From assembly GCA_025201805.1 (NCBI GenBank), contig MU619276.1:144344-208343 (forward strand): a stretch of DNA of 64,000 nt, read 5' to 3'. Position 1 is the stretch's first letter; every line of letters starts with the position of its first letter. Shown piece by piece: positions 11,253-24,001 of this stretch. This DNA comes from Parasitella parasitica (taxonomy: Eukaryota > Mucoromycota > Mucoromycetes > Mucorales > Mucoraceae). The notes below the pieces were generated by a model. It worked only from the letters and a program-made list of their open reading frames with translations. It did no database searches and had not been told where the DNA came from. Both the position numbers and the translations under genes were made by a program.

Positions 11253-13220
11253 TAATAAGATAACATTGAGTCAAGAAATTTTCTATACACTATTATAATT
11301 ACCAATAGCTAATTATCATTACAACATCGCCTGGACCACCAACCCACCCAACCCCTTAACACACACGCACACAAACACATTTTCTCATTTTTTTTGATTG
11401 TTGTTACACTCGTCATTGATTGGTTTTTCTTTAATTGCCTTGAACAAAAATCATCAAAAACAAAACAAAGGAAGAAAGAAAAAGGTGGTTTTTTTTTAAG
11501 AAAAAAAAAACCAAAAAAAAAACCATTTAATTTCTTTTCTCTTTCTTTTTTTTTCTCTATGTAATCATTACTTATTTAATACATATATAATTTTCCTGTT
11601 AATCAATGTATACGGAATTACTCTTACTTTTTCGTGTGCATACAAAAAGATGCAACAATATCAATATAGGTAGATGATACTGGGCTTTGTATTTTTATTT
11701 GGTGGCAGCAGTATGATTACACTACTCAAAAAAAAAAATAACCCATGTATAATCAGTTCCAAGTGATTTGTTGCTACATTTATTAATTTATACTATATGG
11801 CTTCTCTTTTTTAATTTGGTTCTAATCAAACAAGACAGTAGCGTACACGTAGTACAGATTTTTATGTTACATCTGTTTTTAAGAAAGGATCAGCCCGTAT
11901 TATTGTAAAAAGCACCAAAAAGCAGATCAAAAAAACGGAGTGCTAACATCTGCTGTCGATCTGCTGTTTGAATCACCGCTCAGGAACGGAAGCAATGGTA
12001 TGCTGAAAAACTTCTTTGCATAGACATGCTCTTTGATGTAGAAATGCCAAAGTTAAAAGTTAAACAAAGGCACGTGAGATTTTTTTTTTGCTTATTGTGT
12101 AAGTATAGATGTTAGTCTCGAAACGTATCAATCATAAAAGGAAACAAATGTTTATGATTGTGTGTATATTTATTCACGGATGCCACCATTTGTTTATTGC
12201 AAGATGCAACGGTTAGATAACCTCAAACAACATAGAAATAAACAAACTGTCCAATTCGCCAGGTTAATGTTTATGTGTTTATCATACACAAGCGTCTATG
12301 TTATGGTGTCAGGTGCTACAAAGTTTGAGGGGACGAAGGGACATGCATTTAACAGGTTTTTTTTTTTGGCGAACGTCTACACAAATCAATACTTTCAGCT
12401 TGGATGGTCCAGCATACAGACATGAAAGTTAAGGAATTGAAGCTTATTAAAGCTGTGGATATGAATATTATTATCACTTGTGCTTATTGTTAGATGCATC
12501 ATAAGATAACATGGAAGCCCTCGTCATTACTGTCAAAAAACTAGTCCATAAAATTAGCTCTCCATTTCAGAGGTTTATCCGTCTTTAAATGAGGCACATT
12601 GCATATATGTGGAAATATCAATAAATACTGCTTTATTTGTAAAATAAAGAGAGGCGTTTTTATATATGCGTACTCTACAAAAGAAAACTATCTTACAATA
12701 CCACAACACGAAGTAGGTCTTCGCTTACCTGTTCACAGTAGCTCGGTACAGCAGATATTTGCATCTAGGTAAACATTTTAGATATAGTACAAACTATGAA
12801 TTGTCGTCAACATAGTCTCTTGTTAAACATCGAGTTGGATGCTATCTATTTATACAGGAAAAAGGAAGGCAATTGTATTGAAATGCATGTTCAGTGTATA
12901 TATGATACAATACGTTAAATCAGCTGCTGGTTAGCAAAAAGTTTAAAATAGAAATAAGCCTGGCGGCTCTTTTATTATTCACTCAATTGGCTATCGACTA
13001 AGCCCAAGCAAGGAGCTCCGTAGAAGCTTCGCCAAAAATGACAATATAGGAGAGAACACTAAATGCGGCAGGGTATATATCTACATAACTATATGCATGG
13101 GACCTAATGTGATGTGCATATACAAACATAATATTAAGTATATAAGAGAAACTATTAAATCGCTCAATTTTCATTTTTTTCTGAAGAGCTTTACATCTTA
13201 TCTGAACATTTCTTTTGATA
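11253..13220. other. Two kilobases of AT-rich intergenic DNA
   Basis: No supportable gene. Homopolymer A and T tracts are common (11490-11560) and small open frames lack any family signature or codon bias. The left end is 3' UTR of the CFEM-like gene, the right end promoter of the protease-like gene. No tRNA or repeat recognised. Confidence 0.5.
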
Positions 13221-14762
13221 ATGAGATTATCAAATAGCGTGCTTATTGTGTCATCAATTGTGGCCATGGTAAAGGCCTCCCCCTACTATGGCAGTGTTTA
13301 TGGAGAACCTAAATTGCCTAGTGTTTCATTTCCCTGTGGAGATGATATTCCTAATGTAATAACACATAAAAGTATATCAGAAATCTTGACGCTAACCACA
13401 CTTATTGTAGTGGGTTGCGAATATTGGCATAGGTATAATCATTCAAGACATTTTATGTGAATAAAATATAACAGTTGAAATTAATCCTGAGTTTTTTTTT
13501 TTCAGGTACGCCTAGGCAGACAATGCCATTACTCTTAGATACTAGTAGCAGTGCAACTTGGGTTGCCGGCGTCCAGGTATATAAACTTTATATTCGTATA
13601 TATTCACTTTTTATATAAACTTACAATTATTCAAATATTTTTGCACAGTGTCCTTCCAATTTCTGTACTACAAGACAGTGCTCGTTATTTGATGCTGGAA
13701 AGTCTTCAACTATTACAAACTATTACGTAGAAGAAACTTTTAGATATGAAGAAGGGTCTGTTGATACAACCCTGTACAGCGTAATGCAACTAAGCTCGTG
13801 TACAAGATTACTCCCTTTTCTTACTTATTTCGAACATAGGATAACTTGTACGTCGACAATTTTGAGTTTGAAGACTTCGAATTTGGAAAAGCCTTTGAAG
13901 TCCATGGATTCAACAAATATTCAACCTACGGTAAGTCCTTCAAAATATCTCTCAAATATATGGCCTACTAATTCACTTTTTTTTTTTTTTTTAATACATA
14001 CATTTAAAAGCTGGCATTTTGGGTCTTGGTGATGACTCCGAATTTGAATTCGTTAAACGAGCCGATGAGCCAGAAGGGAGAAAAAGCCGAAAAAAATCAA
14101 ACCACGGTGAAAATTCAAAGATTGCCGAGAGAGCCTCTTTAAGAGGTGGTAGCGATAGAGTTGCGAAAAATGAGAGAGGTGTCAGTGACGAAAGACAATG
14201 CCGATTCACTATTGGGCTTGATGAATCTATCCAAGGCGACATTGCTTGGCTTGATTTTCCAACCTGCGATTACGGACCAAGTCCCTACTGGAAAGCAAAA
14301 TTGAAGTGTGTCGAGATTGGAGATCTCATTACTTTAGGATTCGATAAAACCGTAGCTTTGTTTGATACCAGTGTCCAAAACATCCAAGTGCCTCACAAGG
14401 ACATTGCCATAATTCATCAAGGATTGGCTGCTCAATACAATCAACAGTCAAATCAATATGAATTCCCATGCTGCAATGCAAAAGAACTGAAGTTTTCGTT
14501 TGAAAAGTACGATGTTACTCTGCCTGTGAAGGCCTGGACCAGACAAGTGGGAGAAGATACCTGTACAGACATCTTTGAGGTCCGTGAGCCCAGCCAATTT
14601 GAAGACAACAATACTTGGAGATTAGGAACAAAATTTATGATTAATTTTGTAACAATTTTGGATAGAGAAGAGAGACGAACCGGATTGGCATTAATTGCAG
14701 ACAATGCAAATGATGGCCTAAAAATCAAAGCCAACATGCAAACGCCGAGTGATGCCTATTAA
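13221..14762 (+). CDS. Secreted pepsin-like aspartic protease, atypical DTS/DTS active sites, 400 aa
   Basis: Six exons (13221-13355, 13411-13432, 13506-13576, 13649-13780, 13840-13930, 14011-14762) sum to 401 codons. A signal peptide (MRLSNSVLIVSSIVAMVKA) is followed by only about 28 residues before WVANIGIGTPRQ, so a normal propeptide is missing. First active-site motif LLLDTSSSATWV; flap-like YEEGSV; AGILGLG; second motif VALFDTSVQN. Both catalytic triads read Asp-Thr-Ser rather than Asp-Thr-Gly. After AGILGLG there is a basic insert of about 50 residues (VKRADEP, RKSRKK) that could be cut by a Kex2-type protease, as in yapsin loops. Exon 2 is 22 nt and is required to restore the conserved GTPRQ segment. 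Activity is uncertain. Confidence 0.8.
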
Positions 14763-15237
14763 AGAAATATCAAATTTTAGTACAAAATTAAAACAACTCT
14801 AAACAAATTTTAGACATGTTGAGCATCTTATTGCTTTGAATGAAGTGTAAAATGCTCGCCTTTTTCTGTACAAGAGAGTGGGATATTCACACAATCATAT
14901 CCTTTATATAGTGTCTTTATGATAAATAATATTTGTAACCACCAATGTGCCTCTCATGCAATTTATGTATCTTTCTAGCCGATTCAAGACTTTGAAAATC
15001 ATGTCCACCAAGAAATTAGCTGATAGAAAAATCAACCATTATCAGCAACTTTCCACGAGGTTTCAATAGTAAATACATGCTTTCTGAAGAGTCGAAACGC
15101 TCCCAACAGCTATAAAATAGTGCCAGCAGAAACATGTCCTTAATATTCATGTATTGAATTTTAATAAAATCCGTTTTATAAAGCTTGAGAGCAAACTGAA
15201 AACGAAACAAGGTTCATTTTTGAAAGTTGTTTTCTAG
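14763..15237. other. Intergenic region between convergent genes
   Basis: 3' flanks of the protease-like gene (plus) and the DHX34-type gene (minus). No gene or repeat seen. Confidence 0.5.
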
Positions 15238-18200
15238 CTAATCATTAATTAAGTTTGGGCCAGATTTTTGATGATTTACCAAGCTAGAGCACTTTTCTAA
15301 CGCATGCTCTGTAGCTTGTATTTTGTTGAATGAAAAGATAATCTTACAACCTTGGCAATACCAATACGTCTTGATATGTACGGGAATTGAGTCGACAGTA
15401 GGAGGAATAGCCGAGGCACAAGATGGCATGTCAATACTATTATAATAAAGGTTAGGAGTAACTTGTATGCCAGTTCGGACAACTGTATAAAGGTTAGTTC
15501 AAGGTATTTGATGAGTCTACATTTGTCAATACCATCTTTTGGTTTCCACTCTCGCGGATACGTTTGCTCATTTTCCTTTTTTTCGCTAGAGTCTATATAT
15601 TTGGGATACTATTCAGAACATTTAGTGTTAATTCATACAAATATGTAAACCAGCTTGCCATCTTTAATAGTTCAGATGCTTTGGCAGCATTCAAATCTGC
15701 GGAAATTGATGTATCCATAAATTCGACTAATCTCCCTACACATAACAATCTGTCGGTATAAACGATATATAATTATAATTTTCAATTCGATACTTGCTAT
15801 TGAGGGATTGCATCTGTAGCTGATACTTTTCTTCTGTGTCTGGAGTCCACATATCAAAAAATTCGTTAGTTGTAGAAGCTTCCTTTTGTTCATCTAGTAT
15901 TTGTTGAATAGTCAATGGAAGTGTGCTCTTAATTGATGGACTAATAACAAAATTTTGGGCGTTCTCATTTATAGACTAAAATGACCGGCCACACAGTTAG
16001 CCGTGATAACCATTTACTAAAAGCTGCTGCATACCTCTCCTAAACCACTACTGATACGAAGGTTCAACAAACGATTCCATTCATGGCGAAGTTTATACGC
16101 CAAATAAGTGACATATTCTGCAACTTGGGATGTTTTAAAACGCATTATAAAGTAAGAATCAACCACCACAACACTGCAGTCAAAGTTCAAGTCGACTTTC
16201 AAAGATGCTCAGTATTCAAGCATTGTATATCATATTGTGTTATATGCACTTACTGACTTTTCCAAAGAGGAGCAGAGTATGGATACCTAATCCGAAGATC
16301 AGAACCTAAAGTCTATAGCTAATTCGCCTAATTAACTTGCCTGGAACTCTGGTTATATTCACTAAAAATGGCTTGTTGGTTTCCAACAATTGCAAGTAGC
16401 ATAAAAGCTGTTGGTCCATAGAATCTTCGACGGTTTGGTCGTCTGTCAAGCTGTATCAGTCGGTGCTGGTCTGAAAGGATATCGTAGACTTACCTTTTCT
16501 GGTATTTTTATCATGTCCTTGTACCCATTCGGGGTGAGAAGCAATAACACTGCTAGGGTGAATGGATAAAAAATTTTTAGCTGGATGTTGTAATTAGTAC
16601 ATGATAGACTTTCTGTAAATAACTCGAATTACCGGGCATTTGAAATAGAATCTCATTGCTTTTCCTATGTGGGTTGTGCTCATCCCCAATAGCTAATTGT
16701 GGATATAATGACGAGCAAAGGATTAGCTTGATTAGCTGTATCTCTCTGTCCGACAAAGAGTATGCTCGCGATTGAAGTTGTCTAATATTATTTGCAAGCG
16801 AAAATTCTAAATCACGGATGTCTCTACTGTCCAGCTCATCTACAGTTTTATCGTTTTATCAGCTATTGCATACTTTTTTTTATATATATCGTATAAACGG
16901 TAGTCAACTTGCCATTGATACTTTCGTCAAGTGTGTTTTCCATTTGTAAGAATCGACGCTTTTTACTAGACCTTTCATCGTATCGTTCTCTCCGAAGTTG
17001 TTCTCGAGCATTGTTTTTTGAAGACCTGTCTTCGTCCTCCCTGCCAGAGTCATCGTCATCGTATATTGATCGCAGTGACTCCAGCAATCCAGGTTGGAAA
17101 TCATTCAGTACTTTTTCGAACTGTCTCTTCATTTTGGCTATCTATAACAACAGATTAGATGGACGTACTGTTTATGATTTCTTTGTGGCGCAGAATCATC
17201 TGTACCTCGTATAATCTATGCTCTTCAACTAAATGTTCTTTGCACCACTTGCGCGACGACATCTGATTTAATCTGTTTGATTTGCATGCTCACTGTCACC
17301 AGAAAATGCCAATATTACCTTGCTTCCCTTGATTTCAATCCATTGCTGCCAAAGATTAAGCATTGTAAACGGATCACCATCCTTGGAGTCGAATTCGCTT
17401 TTATTCTATCATACATCGAGTCAGATCACACAGAAACGTCCACGTAAAATGTATTATATACTTTTAAATATTCTCGGTTGGTATTTTGAGTCACCCTGGT
17501 AAATGGAGATTGCACACTCATATTCGCAGCAATTGTCAAGATAGGATCCACAATGTTAAAGACCTAAGTACCACCTTTAGTATTTTATATGTCTCCAAAA
17601 TACTTGTTATATATATATATGTGTGTGTACCACGCCTAAAATCAGCATTTTGCCTACGATACAATCAACTGGAAGCTTGGATAAAACTGAGCCTAGTCCC
17701 AACAGATTTTCTTCTACGTCAATTGCGCCAAGGTTAAATAGAAAGTCCATAGACGAGTTGATGAAATCCACGGAAGGAGCCTATTTACGACATCTTGGCT
17801 AAGAATCATTTCCAGAGCTTTGTTTTCTCTCTCATGCATCTACCTCAATGTAATCAAATAACCTAGGATTGCCTAATCCCATTGACTTGATTTGGAGCAG
17901 AAGAGGGTCCAGCGTTTCTCTCTGTATTTCAGGTATCGCGAAATCATGAAAATGGCTAAACTCATTTTCAGAGTAGAATCGAAAGCATTCTCCAGGCCCC
18001 GTCCTGCCTGCGCGACCTGTCCTTTGCTTTGCACTTGCTTTAGAAATCCAGAATTCAGAAAGCCGGCTTAGCTTTGAAGCAGGATCGTGATTCATTTCCT
18101 TTACTTTTCCTATATTTTCGTGAGCTGATTGCGCAAGTATCCGGCTTGGGGGGGGGGTTATATACCTGAATCAATGATGAAGCGGATACCATCAATCGTG

Positions 18201-20484
18201 ATGCTAGTTTCAGCACTAAAGCACGGTAGGCATCAAATATGTGTTCAATGGTGCAAAATGACTATGACTTACATGTTTGAGCTAATAATGCATTTACGTA
18301 TGCCTTCTGATGGAGAATCGAATACTTTTTCCTGGTCTTCAACTGTCAACGAAGAATGTAGCATGAGGACAACCCATTTCCTACATTAACAATGAGAATT
18401 ATTGCACATTTATTCTCCAAGTACTATGTAGCTTACTTTGTCTTTTGCGCATACGTGTTTAATTCCTCAGCAAGTGTGGCAATCTAAATATATTACTGAC
18501 TAGGTATCTAACACATTAATATTGTAGAAGAAGATTTTACCTCATTGATACCAGACATAAAGATCAAAAGATCACCTCTTTCATTTACTGGTACAGACTG
18601 ATCTATGTATTCCAACACTTTAATGTATGGATCTGTGGGTCCTTATTAGTATGCGTTTGCCAATCTGGCTCATCAACAAGTGGGGGTAAACATACCAGCT
18701 TTAACCATGGATGATCTGCTAGGGATTGATCTCTGTAAGGCAGAAATTACTAAGTTGAGGCAATGTTACAAATATCAAGTTGCTCGACGTACCTTGACTA
18801 CGTCTGATTGTCGTTTTCTATGAGCTGCTTCATCGACCAAGTTTTTATCTTCTTCTTCGAATGGCCAATAATGAACCTTGACGCTATACATCTTTCCTGG
18901 TATCTTTGCAAGGTTAGTCTATTTAAATGACCATTCAATTGGGGTGTGTGTCTTAGTCATCTTACCACTAGTGTTGGAGCGTCAAAATACTGAGCAAACA
19001 GTTCGGCATTGATGGTGGCACTCATCAAGACAACGTATAAATCCTTTCTTTGCAAAAGGGTCTTTTTCAGTAAGGCAAGCAGAAAGTCGCCTATTATGGC
19101 GGATTTAGAGCTGTCTTCCATTTCCGCTAGCACGCTGCACTTACCCATCATATGTCGCTCATGAACCTCATCGACCACAATAACATCATACATGGACAAC
19201 ATGTTGTCTGTAGCATATTGTCGCAAAAGTAGCCCCTAAAGCAAGCCAGTGTTATGTAACCATCTCATGTTTATGCCAGTGTTTTGTGCAAATAATGTCT
19301 TACTTCGGTCAGAAACAAGATGCGAGTTCTGCTGGTTTTGGTTCCTTCAAATCGAACTTGATATGCAATTTTTGATCCGTACTCATTCATCGTTTCGTAG
19401 CTAAATATGCATGTTTAAACAATAAATTTTCACATGTATGTAGTAAGGAAGAAACCAAGCAATTTACCTCACTCGCCTTGCCAAGGATGAGCATGCAATT
19501 CGTCTTGGTTGAGTACATGCAATCTTGTTGAATCCAGCACTCATCAAAATTTGTGGAACTTTTTTTTTTTTTTTTTTTTTTTATCAACAATGATGAATAT
19601 ATTGGCCCAAGCCATCACAAATTAACTCACCTTGTGTGCTCTTGCCACAGCCCGTATCGCCAGCAATCAGCAAAACTCTATGCTGCTTGAGTGTCTGTAC
19701 GATTGCATTAGCAAAAGGGGTGACAGGAAGAGCAGCTTTGGTTTCTTCAATCTTTTTTTTCAACCCTTGTCTTTTCTTGCTTTGGAAATCTTGAAATAAA
19801 ACCAGCGTATGCCGTATCATTTCGCCTTCCTGACGAACAATGTTCATGCGACCAGCCAGTGTAGATTTTTGGAGAGTTTTCCCATCACAAACACTTTGTT
19901 TAAGCTTGAGGTAGAAACCTAAAATCAATGGCACTCTTCTTTCAATTATCTGCTCGTATTTTTTAGTATGTAGACATGTATATCAACCTTCAAATTCATA
20001 GTAAATGGTTGATCCAGTTGGTATCAGCCAAGACACTAGCCCACGGTTCCTGCGTGAAAAAAATATATTGTCTGTCTCTTCTGTCCAAGCCCTGCTCGAG
20101 CCCAAGTCGTAGAATGAAGACTCTGTCTCAGTCTTTTTTTCTTTCAGATATGCTTGGGCTTCTTTCAGTGCGTCTCTGTTCTTTGCTGGGTCATTTGTCT
20201 ACACACATACACTGTACTTAGATCAAAGAGCCCGTGCTTGGGATGAATCAAAAATTACTTACAATTGCTTTCAAATCCCAACGTTTTCTTTTGAAAGCTT
20301 CTTCGTTTCTGACCAACGTCCCGTCGATGCTGTATCTTTCTTGCGGTATGTATTCTGCCCTTCTTTTCCGATTCCTGTCGTAGCTCATTATGGAGGCAAT
20401 GTGTTGATGGTGCACAACTGTTGACGATTTTATTTTCATGTAGAGGATGTGATGAGTCGCTCCCCCCGGGCCGGATAGAGCCAT
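15238..20484 (-). CDS. DEAH-box RNA helicase, DHX34 type
   Basis: Large intron-rich gene. DEAH helicase motifs in order on the minus strand: [10 protein letters not shown] (I), TQPRRIA (Ia), [18 protein letters not shown] (II), SATIN (III), [13 protein letters not shown] (V), [12 protein letters not shown] (VI). A ratchet/OB-like region follows ([39 protein letters not shown]). The C-terminal part is specific to DHX34: [61 protein letters not shown] and a CxxC...H...C finger ([11 protein letters not shown]). In animals DHX34 works in nonsense-mediated decay with UPF1 and SMG1; the same role here is inferred. ATG 20484 has a good context; ATG 20388 is an alternative start. Stop at 15238-15240. 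One C-terminal intron fits only a GC-AG boundary (15658-15609). Confidence 0.9.
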
Positions 20485-20785
20485 GTTGCTACATTCGTGC
20501 GCCGAAAAATCTGTGAGGATTTGGAAAAAAAAAGGCAAGTATATGGTCAAGAGGAGCATGCCAAAGCTATTGATCCTCCTCTTTTTTTTGTACTTTGTAC
20601 TTGGTGAGTAGTGATTTTTTTATTTTTTTTAGAAGGGATGTCATGCATAGTAAATGGGATGGATCGATACGGATGGGATTGTAGACATTAAGGATGGATT
20701 CAAATACGGATGGATTTTTTTTCTGTGCTGTTCTGAACATTGGACTTACGCTTATATGTGATATCTCACTACTAGGAATTTAATC
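20485..20785. promoter_or_regulatory. Shared bidirectional promoter of DHX34-type and uL16 genes
   Basis: Only about 300 bp separate the two divergent start codons. T-rich tracts (20581-20640) and direct copies of GGATGGAT-like sequence (20657-20720) are present. Promoter function is inferred from position. Confidence 0.5.
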
Positions 20786-21436
20786 ATGGGTCGCCGTCCC
20801 GCTCGTTGTTATCGTTATTGTAAGAACAAGCCTTACCCCAAGTCTAGATACTGCCGTGGTGTCCCTGATGCCAAGCTCAGAATCTACGATTTAGGTCGTA
20901 AGAAGGCGTCTGTCGACGATTTCCCTCTCTGTGTTCACTTGGTTTCCAACGAATACGAGCAATTGTCTGCCGAAGCTCTTGAAGCTGGCCGTATTTGCGC
21001 CAACAAGTACATGTCCAAGACTTCCGGTAAGGATTCCTTCCACATGCGTATCCGTGTCCACCCCTATCACGTCACCCGTATCAACAAAATGTTGTCGTGT
21101 GCTGGTGCCGATAGATTGCAAACTGGTATGCGTGGTGCTTTCGGTAAGCCCAACGGCCTTGTCGCTCGTGTCAACATTGGCCAGATCATCTTCTCTGTCC
21201 GTACCAAGGATTCCAACAAGGCTGTCGTCATTGAAGCTTTGAGACGCTGCAAGTACAAGTTCCCTGGTCAACAAAAGATCATTATCTCCAAGAAGTGGGG
21301 CTTCACTCCTCTCACCCGTGCTGAATACGTCGAAGCTCGTGCTGCTGGCTCTCTCAGACCCGATGGCTGCTACGTCAAGTTTGTCCCTCAAAGAGGCCCA
21401 CTTACCAACTACTTTAAGGAAGCTTCTAAGGTTTAA
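20786..21436 (+). CDS. RPL10: 60S ribosomal protein uL16 (RPL10), 216 aa
   Basis: Large-subunit protein that joins late in 60S maturation and helps shape the tRNA corridor. The whole protein matches the family: [73 protein letters not shown] and the P-site loop region around [13 protein letters not shown]. The coding sequence is intronless with strong codon bias. Start at the only suitable ATG (aatcATGGG). The neighbour on the opposite strand is the DHX34-type helicase. Confidence 0.98.
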   Translation: MGRRPARCYRYCKNKPYPKSRYCRGVPDAKLRIYDLGRKKASVDDFPLCVHLVSNEYEQLSAEALEAGRICANKYMSKTSGKDSFHMRIRVHPYHVTRINKMLSCAGADRLQTGMRGAFGKPNGLVARVNIGQIIFSVRTKDSNKAVVIEALRRCKYKFPGQQKIIISKKWGFTPLTRAEYVEARAAGSLRPDGCYVKFVPQRGPLTNYFKEASKV

Positions 21437-21670
21437 ATTTCTTTATAAATTTTTGCATCCAAAATAAAATTCTTAAAGGCAATTTTCTCTTCAAAATGTT
21501 TGTGTCTGTCATCCATGTAAGCAATTAATGATGTTTGGGTTTTGAGAGGTTTGTACGACCTTGTAATTTATATTTAATATTGCAATTTACATGTGGTAGT
21601 CAATTGACCCTCTTTGCTCTCCTTAACCTTCCTTCGTTTTCTCTCTCTTTTTTTTCTTTTTTTTTCCACA

Positions 21671-23275
21671 ATGGACGCAGATAAACCAAAGAAGCTTTAC
21701 AGCTCCCAAACACAGCGAGACAAGGAGCTTGAGCGCATTAAAAGCTTGGGTGTCGTTTCGGTGCTGAACAAGAATTTCAACGAAGCAACTCCTGCCCCTC
21801 TTAAACCAGCGTCGCTTCTACCAGCCTTATCCCCTTCCAACTCCTTGAGGACTGACAATCCCTCGACTGACACATTTGCCAAATCAAGATCTATGACAGT
21901 TTGCAAATCTCAGGCTGCTTCCTTCAGCTCCAGCTCAAAAGCAAGAAGCAGTTCGAGCCTCCATAGTGATCCCAGCAGCACAATGGCCCCGACATCTTTG
22001 TCATATGCACATGAATTAAAAAAGTCCCTCCCATTGTCTTCGTCAGGACATGAAGACTGCGACGATCAACAGATTGTCTCGGAAAGAAAAACGGATCGAG
22101 AAGACGGCCTCGTGGTGAATTCGCCTATTGACACCGAAAAGGAAACTTTGCTAAAGCGTGTCCAAGAATTAGAAGCGCTATACGATGCCTCCATAATTGA
22201 CTTGCAGATCCTGGAATCTCGAAACAGCAGTCAAAAGGACATATTAATTATGCAAGATAAACTCATACAGCAAATGACTGATCAGCTGGATGCGCAAGAA
22301 ATCAATAGTATGCAGCAATGCCAAATTTGCTCCCTTGCTGATAGTAGTAATGTCGATTGCATTTTAAAGGCACAACAAGACATTGCTATGCTGACCACAG
22401 AACTACATGAACTGAGCCCGCTAACATCAGAATACAGTTCCACAATATCAGATTTGACCGAGGAACTTGCAAAACATGACCTGAGGATAGAAGAATTACA
22501 GCATATTGCCCAGGAAATACAGAAAGCAAACGCTATTCAATCAGAATCCATTGATACCAAAGTTCAGACTCTTCTTGATAGAATCCTTGCCAAAAATGAA
22601 ATTATAAACAAACTGGAGCATGATCAGCAGCAGCAGCAGTTGGTCCATCCACAATTGCCGCCTACGCCCAAGCCCGAGATGATCCATCAAAGCAATAGCA
22701 TTATTAGTTTGAGCGATTCCTCAACCCTGGCATACGAGCAGAAAGTGCAGATTGAACAAGAAGAAATGGGCGTGTCTCAGGAGACTCAGCATGGACAAAC
22801 ATTGCACGCTTCTCGTTGGAAAGGAAACCCGATCCCGCCAGCTTCACCACCGCCTTCATTGCCACTACCTCCCATTCCCAGTGCGTCTTCCCGATCCGTT
22901 TCCTCAACCAGACCCACATCAATTCTATCAGAAATAACCAAACGCTCAAGTATATATGCACAACATACAAGCAGGAAGCATACATCTGCGGACGCTATAA
23001 GCCAGGAGCTAGGCGACCGTCAACCCTTGACTCGCTCTGAATTTGATGAGGAGCTGACTGATGCCACTTATTACCGGGAATTCACAACTCAACTGCAAGA
23101 AAGACTTTCCGTATCCAAAGAAATCGACGATCTTCGTGTTTGGGCACCTAGTGATTACCACAACATCCAAAGAAAAATCAGCTCTAGAAACTGGTCTGAT
23201 AGCGATGATGACGTTAGTCTCAGTAGCCAAAAAGCTGCCTTCTGGAAAGGCATGAAAAAGAAGCTGAGAGTTTAA
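21671..23275 (+). CDS. Coiled-coil protein of unknown function, 534 aa
   Basis: I do not recognise the family. Single exon from ATG 21671 (ccacaATGGACG), downstream of a pyrimidine-rich leader. Visible parts: a basic N-terminus (DKPKKLYSSQTQRDKELERIK), a Ser-rich region (residues about 45-130), a long heptad-type region (about 150-330, ETLLKRVQELEALYDA and LTEELAKHDLRIEELQHI) predicted as coiled coil, a Pro-rich stretch (PPASPPPSLPLPP, about 405-420) that could bind SH3 or profilin-type domains, and a C-terminus ending AFWKGMKKKLRV with clustered basics. No signal peptide or membrane segment. A cytoskeletal or polarity scaffold would fit, but this is speculation. Confidence 0.75.
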   Translation: MDADKPKKLYSSQTQRDKELERIKSLGVVSVLNKNFNEATPAPLKPASLLPALSPSNSLRTDNPSTDTFAKSRSMTVCKSQAASFSSSSKARSSSSLHSDPSSTMAPTSLSYAHELKKSLPLSSSGHEDCDDQQIVSERKTDREDGLVVNSPIDTEKETLLKRVQELEALYDASIIDLQILESRNSSQKDILIMQDKLIQQMTDQLDAQEINSMQQCQICSLADSSNVDCILKAQQDIAMLTTELHELSPLTSEYSSTISDLTEELAKHDLRIEELQHIAQEIQKANAIQSESIDTKVQTLLDRILAKNEIINKLEHDQQQQQLVHPQLPPTPKPEMIHQSNSIISLSDSSTLAYEQKVQIEQEEMGVSQETQHGQTLHASRWKGNPIPPASPPPSLPLPPIPSASSRSVSSTRPTSILSEITKRSSIYAQHTSRKHTSADAISQELGDRQPLTRSEFDEELTDATYYREFTTQLQERLSVSKEIDDLRVWAPSDYHNIQRKISSRNWSDSDDDVSLSSQKAAFWKGMKKKLRV

Positions 23276-24001
23276 GCAACCATAACATACATGCACATAA
23301 ATACGATATACACATACAAATGAAAAAAATAAACTGCATCTTTTTGCCCCTTCTTGTAACAGACGGCACTGTCACTAGACCTCTTGCTTTTTCAAATGAG
23401 CCATATATGCTATTAAAGATATTACTTTTCCTAGTTGGAATATTGCCATATAAATTTGACGGCTGTCGATTTGATATTCCTTTTAGACATCAATAACAGT
23501 ATATTGACGCCTTGGTGGCATGAAGAAATTTGAGGCGCTAGGCCTTGTGCTTGATGTAATTTAATATTCTTGTCTCAATAAAGGGATATGTTGCCTAGAT
23601 ACCAACCTATAAGTATTTCATGTACACAACGCCATGTCGATCTTTTTCTGATTGTTGCCGGTATTAACTTTTGTGGCACTATCATTACTTCCCGAGCAGG
23701 CTTTTCATGACGTTTTCAAGTCCAATTTGTTTTATTAAAATATTAGCAAGTATTTTCCACCAGAGGGCTGCTTTTTAGTCTGTTCATTAGAAAAACGGCA
23801 AGGATGCCAAAAAGAAACCGCCCCCCCCCCCCTCTCCTCGTGCCTTCATATGATACAAGGACGCTGGACGGTGTGGAGAAGGTTTGATTATGGTAATATG
23901 AAACTGCAATTATACCGGTCCCAGATTTTACAGCGCATCATGATGGTTACATAATCAGCATCTTTAAAGAGCCGGATCAATTTATTAAACTATTGCATAT
24001 A
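23276..24001. other. Intergenic DNA with a C12 run
   Basis: No gene found. It contains a run of about 12 C at 23820-23831 and lies between the coiled-coil gene and the miniature inverted-repeat element. Confidence 0.5.

Noticed and set aside
12162-12425. 87-aa open frame in the intergenic region
   Set aside because: No signature, no codon bias and poly-T interrupts it; likely chance.
20891-21391. Antisense open frame over uL16
   Set aside because: Shadow of the biased coding strand; no homology recognised.
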